From JAKACA01 sp050744865 (GTDB taxonomy: Bacteria > Actinomycetota > Acidimicrobiia > Acidimicrobiales > Bog-793): a stretch of 64,000 nucleotides of DNA. Of the stretch, positions 8,408 to 16,992 are shown in pieces. Position numbers and translations under genes: made by a program. Position 1 is the stretch's first letter. The number at the start of each line of letters is the position of its first letter. Location of the stretch: NCBI GenBank assembly GCA_050744865.1, contig JBOGHW010000046.1, positions 1 through 64,000 of the forward strand, written 5' to 3'. The notes under the pieces are model-generated. The model made no database searches. It was given only the letters and a program-made list of their open reading frames with translations, and had not been told where the DNA came from.

Positions 8408-8630
8408 GGAGCGACGACCGATCCGGCAGTGATCCGCCGCCGAGGCGGAAGCCCTGCCCCAACTGAGCGAGCGCCGTCTGCTGCGACTGTTGGTAGACGT
8501 CGTCCTCGTCAACCAACCTCTCGATCTCGCCGGCAACGAGCTTGCTGAGTGAAGTAGCACGACGAGCAGCAAGCACCTTCGCCTTATGGATGGTGACGTC
8601 GTCGAGATGAACGGTGAGGTTCCGGCCCAC
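8397..8630 (-). CDS. Ribbon-helix-helix-type antitoxin of the second VapBC module
   Basis: A 77-residue protein opening with NLTVHLDDVTIHKAKVLAARRATSLSKLVAGEIERLV. This is a ribbon-helix-helix: one strand, then two helices containing the TSLSKLV turn. The polar tail (YQQSQQTALAQLGQG) is the presumed toxin-binding arm. Being upstream of and overlapping the PIN gene, it should neutralise that toxin and repress the operon. Confidence 0.85.
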   Translation of the reverse strand: MGRNLTVHLDDVTIHKAKVLAARRATSLSKLVAGEIERLVDEDDVYQQSQQTALAQLGQGFRLGGGSLPDRSSLHDR

Positions 8631-8682
8631 TCGGCGAGGGTATCACGCTAATGGTGTGTAGCACGCAAATTGCGGACGTCGT

Positions 8683-10200
8683 TCAGATCACGACCTCGGT
8701 CGGAGCTTGGGCTCCTTCGATCCGCCACAGATCGTGCACTTCCTCGAACGGGTCGGGCCCAACGGCGCACTCGTCGGCGTCGAAGATCATCGTCGCCCGA
8801 TCCTCGAGGGAATAGGGCGGCCACTCGGGCAACCCCGCATGGCTTGGGTCGCCTGTCCTGGCAAAGGCGAGCCACGCCTCGCTCATGCGCTCGGCCAGCA
8901 GAGTACGCCGAGGGCTCGGCCGCATGATCGGCTCCCGGACGTTGCCGAACACGAACGGAATCTCGAAGCCATGCGCCGACCTCAGCGGGCCGGCCGCCCA
9001 GTTGAACCGGTAGTTGTAGACGGGAGTGCGAGTCGAGCCGGCGAGCTTCTGTTCGGCCAGGCGCGCCGTGCCGATTCCCATGAACGAGTCCGTTCGGAGG
9101 GCGATCAACAAGTCGAGGTTGCTGGCTCCCGCGTACACCGCCCGGTAGTGGTCGAGCAGTTCGGCACTCCTCTCGCCGAGCACTGGCGCCAGGCGCGCTC
9201 GTAGGCCGTCCTCGTCGAGCGAGTCGGGATCGCCAAGGACCGGGTCGGAGGCAAGCATGAGAGTGCCTTCGTCTTTGTTGCGCCCTATGAGGAGCGGCAC
9301 GTCGAAAGCGGTTCCGAGGGCAAAGGCGGCACTCGGATGGGCGGTCGTCGTGATCCCGTCGAGCACCGGGTGGAGCGCACCCATGGCGCCGCCCGTCAGA
9401 TCATTCGCCGCTTTCACCAGTGCCCCGGCCGCAGCCGATTGCAACGCCTCGAACGCCCTCGGGCCGGGCTCGATGCCGAGCGATGCCAAGAGCTGAAGCG
9501 ACTGGGCAGTTGCATCCGCCGGAGCCTGCAGCCGGAGACCGGGCCCGCTCTGCACGACCGCCCGGTGGAAGAGGCCTTCAGCAGCCGGCATGACGTGGAG
9601 GGCGCTTACCTTGGCGCCACCGCCGGACTCGCCGAAGATCGTGACGTTGTCAGCATCACCGCCAAAACACGCAATGTTCTCCCTCACCCACTCCAACGAA
9701 GCGACGAGGTCGAGCATGCCGGTGTTAACAGCTGCTATGTCACAACCCGGGACGTCGGCGAGATAGAGGTACCCGAGCACGCCGAGGCGATGGTTGACAG
9801 TCACGACGACGACGTCTCCGCGAGCCGCCAGGGCGGCGCCGTCGTAGATCGGCCAGCTGCCGGACCCGATCGAGTAACCGCCGCCGTGGAGCCAAACCAT
9901 GACCGGGCGCTTGGCGCCGTCGTCACCGACGTGCGGCGTCCAGACGTTCAGGACCAGGCAGTCTTCGCTCTCTGACATCTCCTGCGCCCACCCTGTCGGC
10001 CGGCGCTGCGGCTGCGGGCAGGAAGGACCGAGCTCGAGAGCGTCTCGTATGCCTGTCCACGGTTCGAGCGGTTGCGGCGGCATCCATCTGTTCTCGCCGG
10101 CCGTCGAGGCGCCGTACGGGATCCCCTTGAATGCGTACGCACCTGCGGCCTCCGACCCGCGGAGTCTGCCGAGGGGGGTGGTGGCGATTGAATCGGTCAT
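8683..10200 (-). CDS. Type-B carboxylesterase/lipase
   Basis: The 505-residue alpha/beta hydrolase belongs to the carboxylesterase/para-nitrobenzyl esterase family, which hydrolyses carboxylic esters. Seen are YAFKGIPYG, the SEDCLVLNVWTP motif around 77-89, the oxyanion loop WLHGGGY near 107-113, the nucleophile Ser192 in FGESGGG, and the late RSAHGFEIPFVFGN motif that supplies His. No signal peptide. ATG at 10200 is preferred because AAGGAGG lies 11 bases upstream; an ATG at 10230 would put that sequence inside the gene. Intact. Confidence 0.93.
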   Translation of the reverse strand: MTDSIATTPLGRLRGSEAAGAYAFKGIPYGASTAGENRWMPPQPLEPWTGIRDALELGPSCPQPQRRPTGWAQEMSESEDCLVLNVWTPHVGDDGAKRPVMVWLHGGGYSIGSGSWPIYDGAALAARGDVVVVTVNHRLGVLGYLYLADVPGCDIAAVNTGMLDLVASLEWVRENIACFGGDADNVTIFGESGGGAKVSALHVMPAAEGLFHRAVVQSGPGLRLQAPADATAQSLQLLASLGIEPGPRAFEALQSAAAGALVKAANDLTGGAMGALHPVLDGITTTAHPSAAFALGTAFDVPLLIGRNKDEGTLMLASDPVLGDPDSLDEDGLRARLAPVLGERSAELLDHYRAVYAGASNLDLLIALRTDSFMGIGTARLAEQKLAGSTRTPVYNYRFNWAAGPLRSAHGFEIPFVFGNVREPIMRPSPRRTLLAERMSEAWLAFARTGDPSHAGLPEWPPYSLEDRATMIFDADECAVGPDPFEEVHDLWRIEGAQAPTEVVI

Positions 10201-10284
10201 TTGAAGCTGCGCCTCCTTACGACTGAGCAACCAAGCTACGAGACCTCTCCATCATGCCCGCCGGAACGGGGAGCCGGGGTTACG

Positions 10285-10558
10285 TCAGAGGTCGAAGACC
10301 GACCAGCAGATGTCGTTGCGTAGTCGCTGATCGTCGAGGACGAGTTGGCGAATCGCATCCGGGAGCTGTCCATGCGCGGATCTGCTCGATCGCCTGGCGA
10401 GGCCGCCGATCCGAGGGTTGCACCGACTCGAAGAAGGGCAGCACGTGCTCTGCGCACGAGGCCGCCCACAAAGCGAGAAGCCGGTGGTCGCAGTCCGTGA
10501 GCGTCCCGCCGCGGCGGATGGTGACGAAGCGCCGGTCACGGTCCTTGGGGAGGATCAC
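10285..10558 (-). pseudogene. Imm5-like immunity protein gene with internal deletion
   Basis: The first frame (10558 down to about 10375) reads RFVTIRRGGTLTDCDHRLL, LALWAASCAEHVLPFFE and PRQAIEQIRAW. That is the N-terminus I know from Imm5-like putative immunity proteins. The neighbouring frame then gives QLPDAIRQLVLDDQRLRNDI followed by CWSVFDL, the family's C-terminus, ending at 10285. The roughly 80-90 residues that normally separate these parts are absent and the frames do not match. A deletion near 10,375 therefore destroyed the gene. Confidence 0.7.
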
Positions 10559-10601
10559 GGGTCCACCCTATGTATCGCACGAGCCGGCGTCTGGGCAGCT
10601 G

Positions 10602-11323
10602 TCAGCTCGCGCTCGCGGGACGGTGGTCGTAGTCGTCGGCGAGGTCAAGCAGAGCCTTGGCTGCGTCGCCCGTGTAGGACGAGCCGTGCATGATCGCGAG
10701 CGTCGTTGGGGCGAGCTCGGCAAGGCCGCGGATCGTCGGTGCCGTCTTCGGCGTTAGGCATGTGGCGCCGAACATGTCCTCGGTCTGTGCTGCGGCTTCG
10801 AGAAGGTCGGACGTGGCGAGGGCGGGTCCGTCTCCGACCTGGGACAGGAGGTCGCCGCAGAACAGCGTGCCGGTGGTCTCCTCGTAGAGAACGTGAGCGT
10901 CCCAGCCGTGTGGCACGTGGGGCGTATCGATGCTTCGGATACGGCGGCCTCCGAGGTCGAAGGAGGCGTCGGGGCCGATAGGCAAGGGGGGTCGGTCAGC
11001 GAGGTCGTTGATCGACACCATGCACCCGATGGTGGTGTGGGCGACTTGGGCGCGGGCGCGGCGGCGAGGAACAGGTTCATCGCGCCGCACTCGTCGGCTT
11101 CCAGATGACCGAAAGTGATCCAGCACAGGCGGTCGAGCGGCATCACCGAGGCGATCGCCTCAGCAACCGATGGGAACATGGCGCGGGGTCCGGTATGGAA
11201 GATGGCCGGTTCGTCGGCGTCGATAAGGAACTGGTTGAACGTGAAGCCAGTTGGTCCGACGTCGGGCACGAAAGTGGACATCCGGTAGATGCGATCGGTG
11301 ATCTCGTCGATTCGAGTTTCCAT
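10602..11323 (-). pseudogene. MBL-fold hydrolase (ODP-like), split by a frameshift
   Basis: The first part, from ATG 11323 (strong GGAGA upstream), reads RIYRMSTFVPDVGPTGFTFN and then FGHLEADECGAMNLFL, the HxExDE ligand motif of oxygen-binding diiron/MBL proteins. The second part, in another frame, continues with QVAHTTIGCMVSINDLADRP, DTPHVPHGWDAHVLYEE, TLFCGDLLSQVGD and AIMHGSSYTGDAAKALLDLA, ending at 10602. Only a small indel in the GC-repetitive stretch at about 11,048-11,065 separates them. It is either a real frameshift or an assembly error. It is third in an apparent TetR-MPI-MBL operon. Confidence 0.75.
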
Positions 11324-11341
11324 GGTGTTCTCTCCTTGTGC

Positions 11342-11852
11342 TTAGAGCGGTAGGGAGTGGCCGAGGACTCCGCTGCCAGGGAGGCGACCGCAGAGGGTTC
11401 GGATGAAATCGAGGGCGTCGATCTCGACGCGCTCGCCATCGACGCCTTGGCTGAACTTGCCGCCGGCCGTCCCGTCCAGCACGAGTTCAAAGGGCTGACG
11501 ATGGATGGCGGCCCATTCGAGCACGATGTCGGCGACTAAGCGCCCGTCGTGCTCGGCAGTGAGGCGCATGGGCCGACCGATCGCTTGGTGGATGTCGATG
11601 CGGTGCGCCCACACGTCGCGAGTGAACCCGACGTCGAGGAGGTATTTGAGCGGCGCCCAGCCGACAGGCGGACCGAAGGGTAAGGGGAGGTAGCGCATCG
11701 GAGTCGGCGTGCTCCATCGGCCCTTTACCGCCTGCGGTCCGATGGTGGTGAGCTGGGCGACCAGCTCCTCATTGGAGAGTCGCTGGCGCTCGCGGATCTG
11801 GAGCTCGTTGAGCCCGTCGACCTTCGGATCGGGTGATACGGGCTGAGCTCAT
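11342..11852 (-). pseudogene. Maleylpyruvate-isomerase-like (mycothiol-dependent family) gene, N-terminally deleted
   Basis: The readable part has GLNELQIRERQRLSNEELVA, PLPFGPPVGWAPLKYLLDVG, FTRDVWAHRIDIHQAIGRP and EWAAIHRQPFELVLDGTAGG. This is the C-terminal half of the DinB-like family, with the last metal ligand His. The normal N-terminal ~90 residues carrying the first helix and metal ligands are missing. A start ATG at 11852, overlapping the TetR stop and preceded by AAGGAG, is in a different frame from this part. Deletion plus frameshift is the simplest reading. Confidence 0.65.
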
Positions 11853-12460
11853 CAGCGTGCTCTCCTTGCGATGGCGTCCTCGACGAAAATATCGATGAGA
11901 CGGTTGAGGTGACGGATCCAGCGGTTGCCGCTCGGGTCGTTGCTGAGCTGCGCCTGCAAGAGCCCTGCGGTGATGGCCACGAGGCAGTCGATGTCACCTT
12001 GGTCGGTGACCCCGGCGTCGCGCGCCAGCTTGGCGAGGCGCTCGAGTGCTTGCTCGGCGAGCGCATACGACTCCGGTGATGGAGCGAAGCCTGGAATGTG
12101 GCGCTCGAACAGCAGCTCGCAGCGCGCCGGGTCCTCGAGCGCGAAAGCGGTGAACGACCTCAAGTACTTCCTCAGCGCGGCGCGGGGCTCACGCGGGAAG
12201 GTGGTTGTCTCCAGCCGCTCGAGAAGCCGCCGGTTGCCGTCCGCGAACATCGCGTCGTACAGCGCGTTCTTTGACCCGAAGTACTCGTAGAGCGATGGTT
12301 GGCGCATCCCGAGGTCGCGGGCCAAGCCATGCAACGACAGCCCGGCCACACCTTCTGTGCGCGCGAGTTTCCAAGCGGCTGCGAGGATCGTTGCGGTCTT
12401 GGCTTCCCGGCGTCGTGCGACCTTGCCCGTCGTCATGCGCGGGTCGTCAGCCGACGTCAT
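11852..12460 (-). CDS. TetR-family transcriptional repressor
   Basis: The 202-residue protein has the TetR DNA-binding domain at about 15-60. TILAAAWKLARTEGVAGLSL leads into the helix-turn-helix GLARDLGMRQPSLYEYFGSK. The C-terminal domain, with LERLAKLARDAGVTDQGDID, is a ligand pocket of the type often paired with maleylpyruvate-isomerase-like genes. ATG at 12460 is preferred to GTG at 12496 because AAGGAG lies 8 bases upstream. It heads a three-gene operon whose other two members are broken. Twin operators lie upstream. Confidence 0.9.
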   Translation of the reverse strand: MTSADDPRMTTGKVARRREAKTATILAAAWKLARTEGVAGLSLHGLARDLGMRQPSLYEYFGSKNALYDAMFADGNRRLLERLETTTFPREPRAALRKYLRSFTAFALEDPARCELLFERHIPGFAPSPESYALAEQALERLAKLARDAGVTDQGDIDCLVAITAGLLQAQLSNDPSGNRWIRHLNRLIDIFVEDAIARRAR

Positions 12461-12488
12461 CGCCCGCACTCCTTCGCTCCTCGTCGTC

Positions 12489-12525
12489 CCTATCACTAAT
12501 AGGATTATTCCCTATCGGCGATAGG
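12489..12525. promoter_or_regulatory. Twin palindromes, probable TetR operators
   Basis: There are two inverted repeats with the same core. CCTAT-N5-ATAGG lies at 12489-12503 and CCTATCG-G-CGATAGG at 12511-12525. Their centres are 22 bp apart, about two helical turns, so two dimers could bind the same DNA face. They lie 29-65 bp upstream of the preferred TetR start, the classic autorepressor position. Confidence 0.65.
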
Positions 12526-12639
12526 AAGTCAAGCGTGAGTTGGAGCAGGACGCCAACCGCCCGAGTCTCGGGTGGCGCAATGCGCCTTGGACCCCGAGGA
12601 CGCCGGTGTGCTCGAAGTCTCGACCCGTCCTGACCCGTC

Positions 12640-12995
12640 CTACGGGATCGACCACCCGCAGCTCGCCTTCGTGGTACGACCGGCGACGACGCGGACGTCG
12701 CCGTCTCCTGCTCCGCTACCCAAGGCGCCGCCACCCATCTCGGGTGAGGTGCAGCTCACCCGATACGCCCCAGGCCGGACGCCAGTCATCGTGTACTCGC
12801 CGTTGCTTGCGACGGTGCGCGTGATCGACGCCTTCGACGACAAGTTGAGAGGCGAATCTCGCCAGGCACACGGTGTGGGGATCCGGGCGCCGGACCACCG
12901 CTCACCCACAGCGACCCACTGACGACGCCGGTCGGGGCGGCTGAGCAGCCGGAGAGCACGGCAGCACAAGCCAACAGCACGACCGCGACGCGCAT
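12640..12995 (-). pseudogene. Small lipoprotein gene with frameshift
   Basis: From ATG 12995 the frame encodes MRVAVVLLACAAVLSGCSAA, a signal peptide with lipobox LSGC, then SGSLWVSGGPAPG and VPGEIRL. Here the frame degrades into an Arg/Ser run. The alternative frame carries on with ITRTVASNGEYTMTGVRPGA and YRVSCTSPEMGGG, a carboxypeptidase-regulatory-like beta fold, and ends KASCGWSIP at 12640. A frameshift at about 12,830-12,850 separates the halves. The product would be a short surface lipoprotein of unknown role. GTG at 13007 is an alternative start. Confidence 0.6.
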
Positions 12996-13083
12996 CCAAG
13001 CCGTCACCAACCTCGTTCGACCTCCTCGGCTTCGGAGTCCTCCTCGGGCGAACCGTATCAGCGGCGTGTGATGTCCTGAAGGG

Positions 13084-13123
13084 CAGTCTGTGGGCGCTCT
13101 CCCAGTTTGGAGGCGGCGATCAG
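13084..13123 (-). pseudogene. VapC gene scar
   Basis: A 40-bp piece matches 8108-8146 inside the second vapC gene at 36 positions with one gap. On the minus strand it still reads LIAASKLGER, against LIAASELGER in the intact toxin. Nothing else of the gene remains. It lies 11 bp from the 3' end of the UvrA-like gene. Confidence 0.7.
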
Positions 13124-13134
13124 CCGCAGGCTCC

Positions 13135-15519
13135 TCAGCCGACGTAGGCGGCCAGGTGCTCCCCGGTGAGGGTTGGGCGGGTGGCGACGAGGACGGCCGG
13201 TGTGCCCTCGAAGACGATCCGGCCGCCGTTGTGCCCGGCTCCTGGCCCGAGGTCGATGATCCAGTCGGCGTGTGCCATGACCCCCTGGTGGTGCTCGATG
13301 ACGATGACGGACTTGCCGGAGTCGACGATCCGGTCGAGCAGGCCGAGCAGGTGCTCGACGTCGGCAAGGTGGAGGCCGCTGGTCGGCTCGTCGAGGACGT
13401 AGACGCCGCCGGTGCTGGCCATGTTGGTGGCCAGCTTCAGCCGCTGCCGCTCGCCCCCCGACAGCGTGGTGAGCGGCTGCCCGAGGATGAGGTAGCCGAG
13501 CCCGACGTCGGCCAGCCTGTCGACGATGGCGTGTGCGGCCGGGATAGGAGCCTCGCCGGCGCCGAAGAACTGCTCGGCCTCGGTCACCGACATTGCCAGC
13601 ACCTCGCTGATGTCTCGCCCGCCGAGGTGGTGGTCCAGCACTGACGCCTGGAACCGCTTCCCCTCGCACTCCTCGCAGGTGGCGGCGACGCCGGCAATGA
13701 TGGCCAGGTCGGTATAGACGACGCCGGCGCCGTTGCAGTTGGGGCAGGCGCCCTCGGAGTTGGCACTGAAGAGCGCGGGCTTCACGCCGTTCGCCTTGGC
13801 GAAGGCCTTGCGGATGGGATCGAGCAGTCCGCTGTAGGTGGCCGGGTTGCTGCGTCGCGAGCCACGGATCGGCGTCTGGTCGACAGAGACCACACCGTCC
13901 CGGCCGGACACGGAGCTTCCGATCAGCGAGCTCTTGCCGGAGCCGGCGACGCCGGTCACCACGACGAGCACCCCGAGCGGGATGTCGACGTCGACGTCGC
14001 ACAAGTTGTGCGCCTTGGCGCCTCGGATCTCCAGGGCGCCTGTGGGCTCCCGCAAGGTCTCCTTGGGGCCGGCCCTGTCGTCGAGATGGCGACCGGCGAG
14101 GGTGCCGCTGGCCCGTAGCCCGGCCACGGTGCCCTCGTAGCAGACGGTGCCTCCTCCGGTGCCCGCGCCCGGTCCGAGGTCGACGACGTGGTCGGCGATG
14201 GAAATCGTGTCGGGCTCGTGTTCCACGACGAGCACGGTGTTGCCCTTGTCCCGCAGTCGCAGCAGCAAGTCGTTCATCCGCTGGATGTCATGAGGGTGCA
14301 GGCCCGCAGTCGGCTCGTCGAAGATGTAGGTGACGTCGGTGAGCGAGGAAGCCAAGTGGCGGACCATCTTGAGGCGCTGCGCCTCGCCGCCCGACAGGGT
14401 GCCCGAAGAGCGCTCGAGGCTTAGGTAGCCGAGCCCGATCTCGGCCAGGGACTCGAGCGTGCGGTGCAGCGACTCCAGCAGCGGCGCCACCGCCGGTTCG
14501 TCGAGACCCCGCACCCACTCGGCGAGGTCGCTGATCTGCATGGCACAGGCGTCGGCGATGTTGGCGCCGTTGATCTTCGACGAGCGGGCCCCCTCGCTCA
14601 GCCGCGTGCCGCCGCAGTCGGGACAGGCGAGCCACACCACTGCCCGTTCCACGAAAGCGCGCACGTGCGGCTGCAGCGCGTCGACGTCCTTGGAGAGGAT
14701 CGACTTCTGCATGCTCGGGATGAGGCCTTCGTACGTCAAGTTGACGTTGTTCACCTTGATCCTGGTCGCCTCCTTGTGGAGCAAGGCGTCGAGCTCGGTC
14801 TTGGTGAACTTGCGGATCGGCTTGTCCGGGTCGAAGTAGCCACAGCCGCTGAAGATGCGGCCGTACCAACCGTCGATGCTGTAGCCGGGGATGGTGATGG
14901 CGCCCTCGTTGATCGACTTGGTCTCGTCGTACAGCTGGGACAAGTCGAAGTCGGTGACCGACCCCCGGCCTTCGCAGCGCGGGCACATGCCGCCGGTGCG
15001 AGTGAAGGTCTCCCTCACGGTCTTGCGGGCACCGCGTTCAACCGTGATGACACCACTGGCCCGGACCGATGGGACGTTGAAGGCGAAGGCGCTGGGAGCC
15101 CCGATGTGCGGTTGCCCGAGCCGGCTGAACAGGATGCGCAGCATGGCGTTGCAGTCGGTCACGGTGCCGACAGTCGAGCGGATGTCGCCGCCCAGCCGTT
15201 GCTGGTCGACGACGATGGCGGTCGTCAGCCCGTCGAGAACGTCGACCTCGGGCCGGGCCAACGTCGGCATGAACCCCTGCACGAAGGTGCTGTAAGTCTC
15301 GTTGATCAGCCGCCGCGAGTCGGCCGCGATCGTGTCGAAGACGAGAGAGCTCTTGCCCGAACCCGAGACACCGGTGAAGACCGTCAGCCGCCGCTTGGGT
15401 ATCTCGACGCTGACGTCCTTGAGGTTGTTCTCCCGGGCGCCGTAGACGCGGATCAGGTCGTGGCCGTCGGCCAGGTGAGGCGCCGGCGACTTGGCGCCCG
15501 TCCCGGCGGCTTTGCCCAT
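13135..15519 (-). CDS. UvrA-like ABC ATPase (short, UvrA2/drug-resistance type)
   Basis: A 794-residue duplicated ABC ATPase. Walker A sequences are GVSGSGKSS near the N-terminus and GVAGSGKSS in the second half. The signatures are LSGGEAQRL and LSGGERQRL, and zinc-module Cys motifs are present (CPRCEGRGS, CPDCGG, CPNCNGAG). It is about 150 residues shorter than UvrA and lacks most of the UvrB-binding insertion. It therefore fits the UvrA paralogues linked to resistance against DNA-binding drugs rather than core nucleotide excision repair. No UvrB/C lies nearby. It ends next to the vapC scar. Confidence 0.9.
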   Translation of the reverse strand: MGKAAGTGAKSPAPHLADGHDLIRVYGARENNLKDVSVEIPKRRLTVFTGVSGSGKSSLVFDTIAADSRRLINETYSTFVQGFMPTLARPEVDVLDGLTTAIVVDQQRLGGDIRSTVGTVTDCNAMLRILFSRLGQPHIGAPSAFAFNVPSVRASGVITVERGARKTVRETFTRTGGMCPRCEGRGSVTDFDLSQLYDETKSINEGAITIPGYSIDGWYGRIFSGCGYFDPDKPIRKFTKTELDALLHKEATRIKVNNVNLTYEGLIPSMQKSILSKDVDALQPHVRAFVERAVVWLACPDCGGTRLSEGARSSKINGANIADACAMQISDLAEWVRGLDEPAVAPLLESLHRTLESLAEIGLGYLSLERSSGTLSGGEAQRLKMVRHLASSLTDVTYIFDEPTAGLHPHDIQRMNDLLLRLRDKGNTVLVVEHEPDTISIADHVVDLGPGAGTGGGTVCYEGTVAGLRASGTLAGRHLDDRAGPKETLREPTGALEIRGAKAHNLCDVDVDIPLGVLVVVTGVAGSGKSSLIGSSVSGRDGVVSVDQTPIRGSRRSNPATYSGLLDPIRKAFAKANGVKPALFSANSEGACPNCNGAGVVYTDLAIIAGVAATCEECEGKRFQASVLDHHLGGRDISEVLAMSVTEAEQFFGAGEAPIPAAHAIVDRLADVGLGYLILGQPLTTLSGGERQRLKLATNMASTGGVYVLDEPTSGLHLADVEHLLGLLDRIVDSGKSVIVIEHHQGVMAHADWIIDLGPGAGHNGGRIVFEGTPAVLVATRPTLTGEHLAAYVG

Positions 15520-15555
15520 CGTGCCTCGTCCTTCGAAGTTCGGGTCCGTCGGCCC

Positions 15556-15909
15556 CTAGGCGCCGGCCGGCTGCTGCCGTAGGCCGATCCCGTTGCCGTC
15601 GGCGTCGCTGACCTTGGCGACGAGCATCCCGCCGCCGACGTCGGTCGGCTCTTGGACCACCTGCGCGCCGGCGGCCTGGAGGCTGCCGAGCGAGGCGGCA
15701 ATGTCGTCCACGTCGAAGAATGGGACAGGCCCAGTCATGTCCTGGTCGTGCCCATTCGGCACCAGGCCGATCTCGACACCGTTGACGGAGTAACCGACGT
15801 AGTAGGGCGCGTCGGAGTGGGGACCGGCACCCAACACGGCACTGAAGATCGCCTTGGCCGCCTCGACGTCCCTAACGGGGTACAGCACGACGTTGCACTG
15901 AACTGGCAT
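15556..15909 (-). CDS. VOC-family protein
   Basis: The 117-residue single-repeat VOC protein opens with NVVLYPVRDVEAAKAIFSAV and has PVPFFDVDDIAASLGSLQAAG and a C-terminal VSDADGNGIGL. Function is unknown; small glyoxalase-like proteins of this type may bind antibiotics or metals. It lies 36 bp upstream of the UvrA-like gene in the same direction and could share its transcript. Confidence 0.85.
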   Translation of the reverse strand: MPVQCNVVLYPVRDVEAAKAIFSAVLGAGPHSDAPYYVGYSVNGVEIGLVPNGHDQDMTGPVPFFDVDDIAASLGSLQAAGAQVVQEPTDVGGGMLVAKVSDADGNGIGLRQQPAGA

Positions 15910-16005
15910 GGGGTCTCCTCTTGTCTCGTTTCTTCGGGCTTCCTGGGTCGAATGTATGACGCCGAAGCGGACGAGATTGTGACACGTGAGCCGTTCGGCG
16001 GAGCC

Positions 16006-16992
16006 TCAGGCCACGCCGGCTTTGGCTCGCTCGGACTCGATGTCGCAATTGACCATCTCCGCCAGGACCTGGGGGAACTCGACCTTTGGCTCCCAGCCGA
16101 GGACGCTCTTAGCCTTTGAGGCGTCGCCGACGAGCTGGTCCACTTCGGCCGGCCGGAGGAATCTGTCGTCGGTGGTGACGTAGGACGACCAGTCCTCGAT
16201 CCCGATCGCCCGGAAGGCGAGCTCGAGCACTTGCCGGATCGACCAGGTCGTTCCGGTCGCGACGACGTAGTCGCCCGGCTCGTCCTGTCGCAGCATGCGC
16301 CACATGGCTTCGACGTAGTCGCCCGCGTAGCCGAAGTCCCGGGACGTGTCGAGGTTGCCGAGCGTGACGGTCTCCTGCAGCCCGAGCGAGATCCTGGCGA
16401 CGGCGTTCGTGATCTTGCGCTCGACGAACTCAAGGCCCCTGCGGGGGCTCGTGTGGTTGAAGAGGATGCCGTTGGAGGCGTGGATCCCGTAGGACTCGCG
16501 ATAGTTGGCGGTCGTGTAGTAGCCGAAGACCTTGGCCGTGCCGTAGGGCGAGCGCGGGTGGAAGGGCGTCGTCTCTCGCTGGGGCACTTCGTGCACCTTG
16601 CCGAACATCTCCGAGGTTGCCGCCTGGTAGAAGCGGATCCTGTTGTTCGCCCCGCCGACTATCCGAATGGCTTCCAGCATCCTCAGCACGCCCGAGCCGC
16701 TGACGTCCGCAGTGAGCGCCGGCTGCGTGAACGAGAGCTTCACGAAGCTGATCGCAGCCAGGTTGTAGACCTCGTCGGGCTGTACTTGCTCGACCGCCGC
16801 GATGAGCGACGACAGGTCCGTCAGGTCACCGTCGATCAGCTCGACTTCGGGCACCTCGTCTTGGACGATCTTGGCCTTGGGGTTGTTCTGCCCGCGGATC
16901 ATCCCGTGGACCTGGTAGCCCTTGCCGATGAGAAGTTCGGCGAGATAGCGGCCGTCTTGTCCCGTGATGCCGGTGATCAAAGCTCGTGGCAT
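16006..16992 (-). CDS. gmd: GDP-mannose 4,6-dehydratase
   Basis: A 328-residue extended SDR that converts GDP-mannose to GDP-4-keto-6-deoxymannose, precursor of fucose, rhamnose or perosamine in surface glycans. Visible are ALITGITGQDGRYLAELL (NADP site), DGDLTD, the catalytic TSE at 126-128, and Tyr150/Lys154 in YGTAKVFGYY. It has a good start of its own: ATG 16992 with AGGGAG seven bases upstream. The frame nonetheless continues uninterrupted into the ECF sigma sequence. No other sugar-nucleotide gene is adjacent. Confidence 0.92.
   Translation of the reverse strand: MPRALITGITGQDGRYLAELLIGKGYQVHGMIRGQNNPKAKIVQDEVPEVELIDGDLTDLSSLIAAVEQVQPDEVYNLAAISFVKLSFTQPALTADVSGSGVLRMLEAIRIVGGANNRIRFYQAATSEMFGKVHEVPQRETTPFHPRSPYGTAKVFGYYTTANYRESYGIHASNGILFNHTSPRRGLEFVERKITNAVARISLGLQETVTLGNLDTSRDFGYAGDYVEAMWRMLRQDEPGDYVVATGTTWSIRQVLELAFRAIGIEDWSSYVTTDDRFLRPAEVDQLVGDASKAKSVLGWEPKVEFPQVLAEMVNCDIESERAKAGVA

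Noticed and set aside
12572..12922. Plus-strand 116-codon frame opposite the lipoprotein
   Set aside because: The minus strand shows a lipobox and a regulatory-like beta domain; the plus frame has no recognisable motif or start signal.
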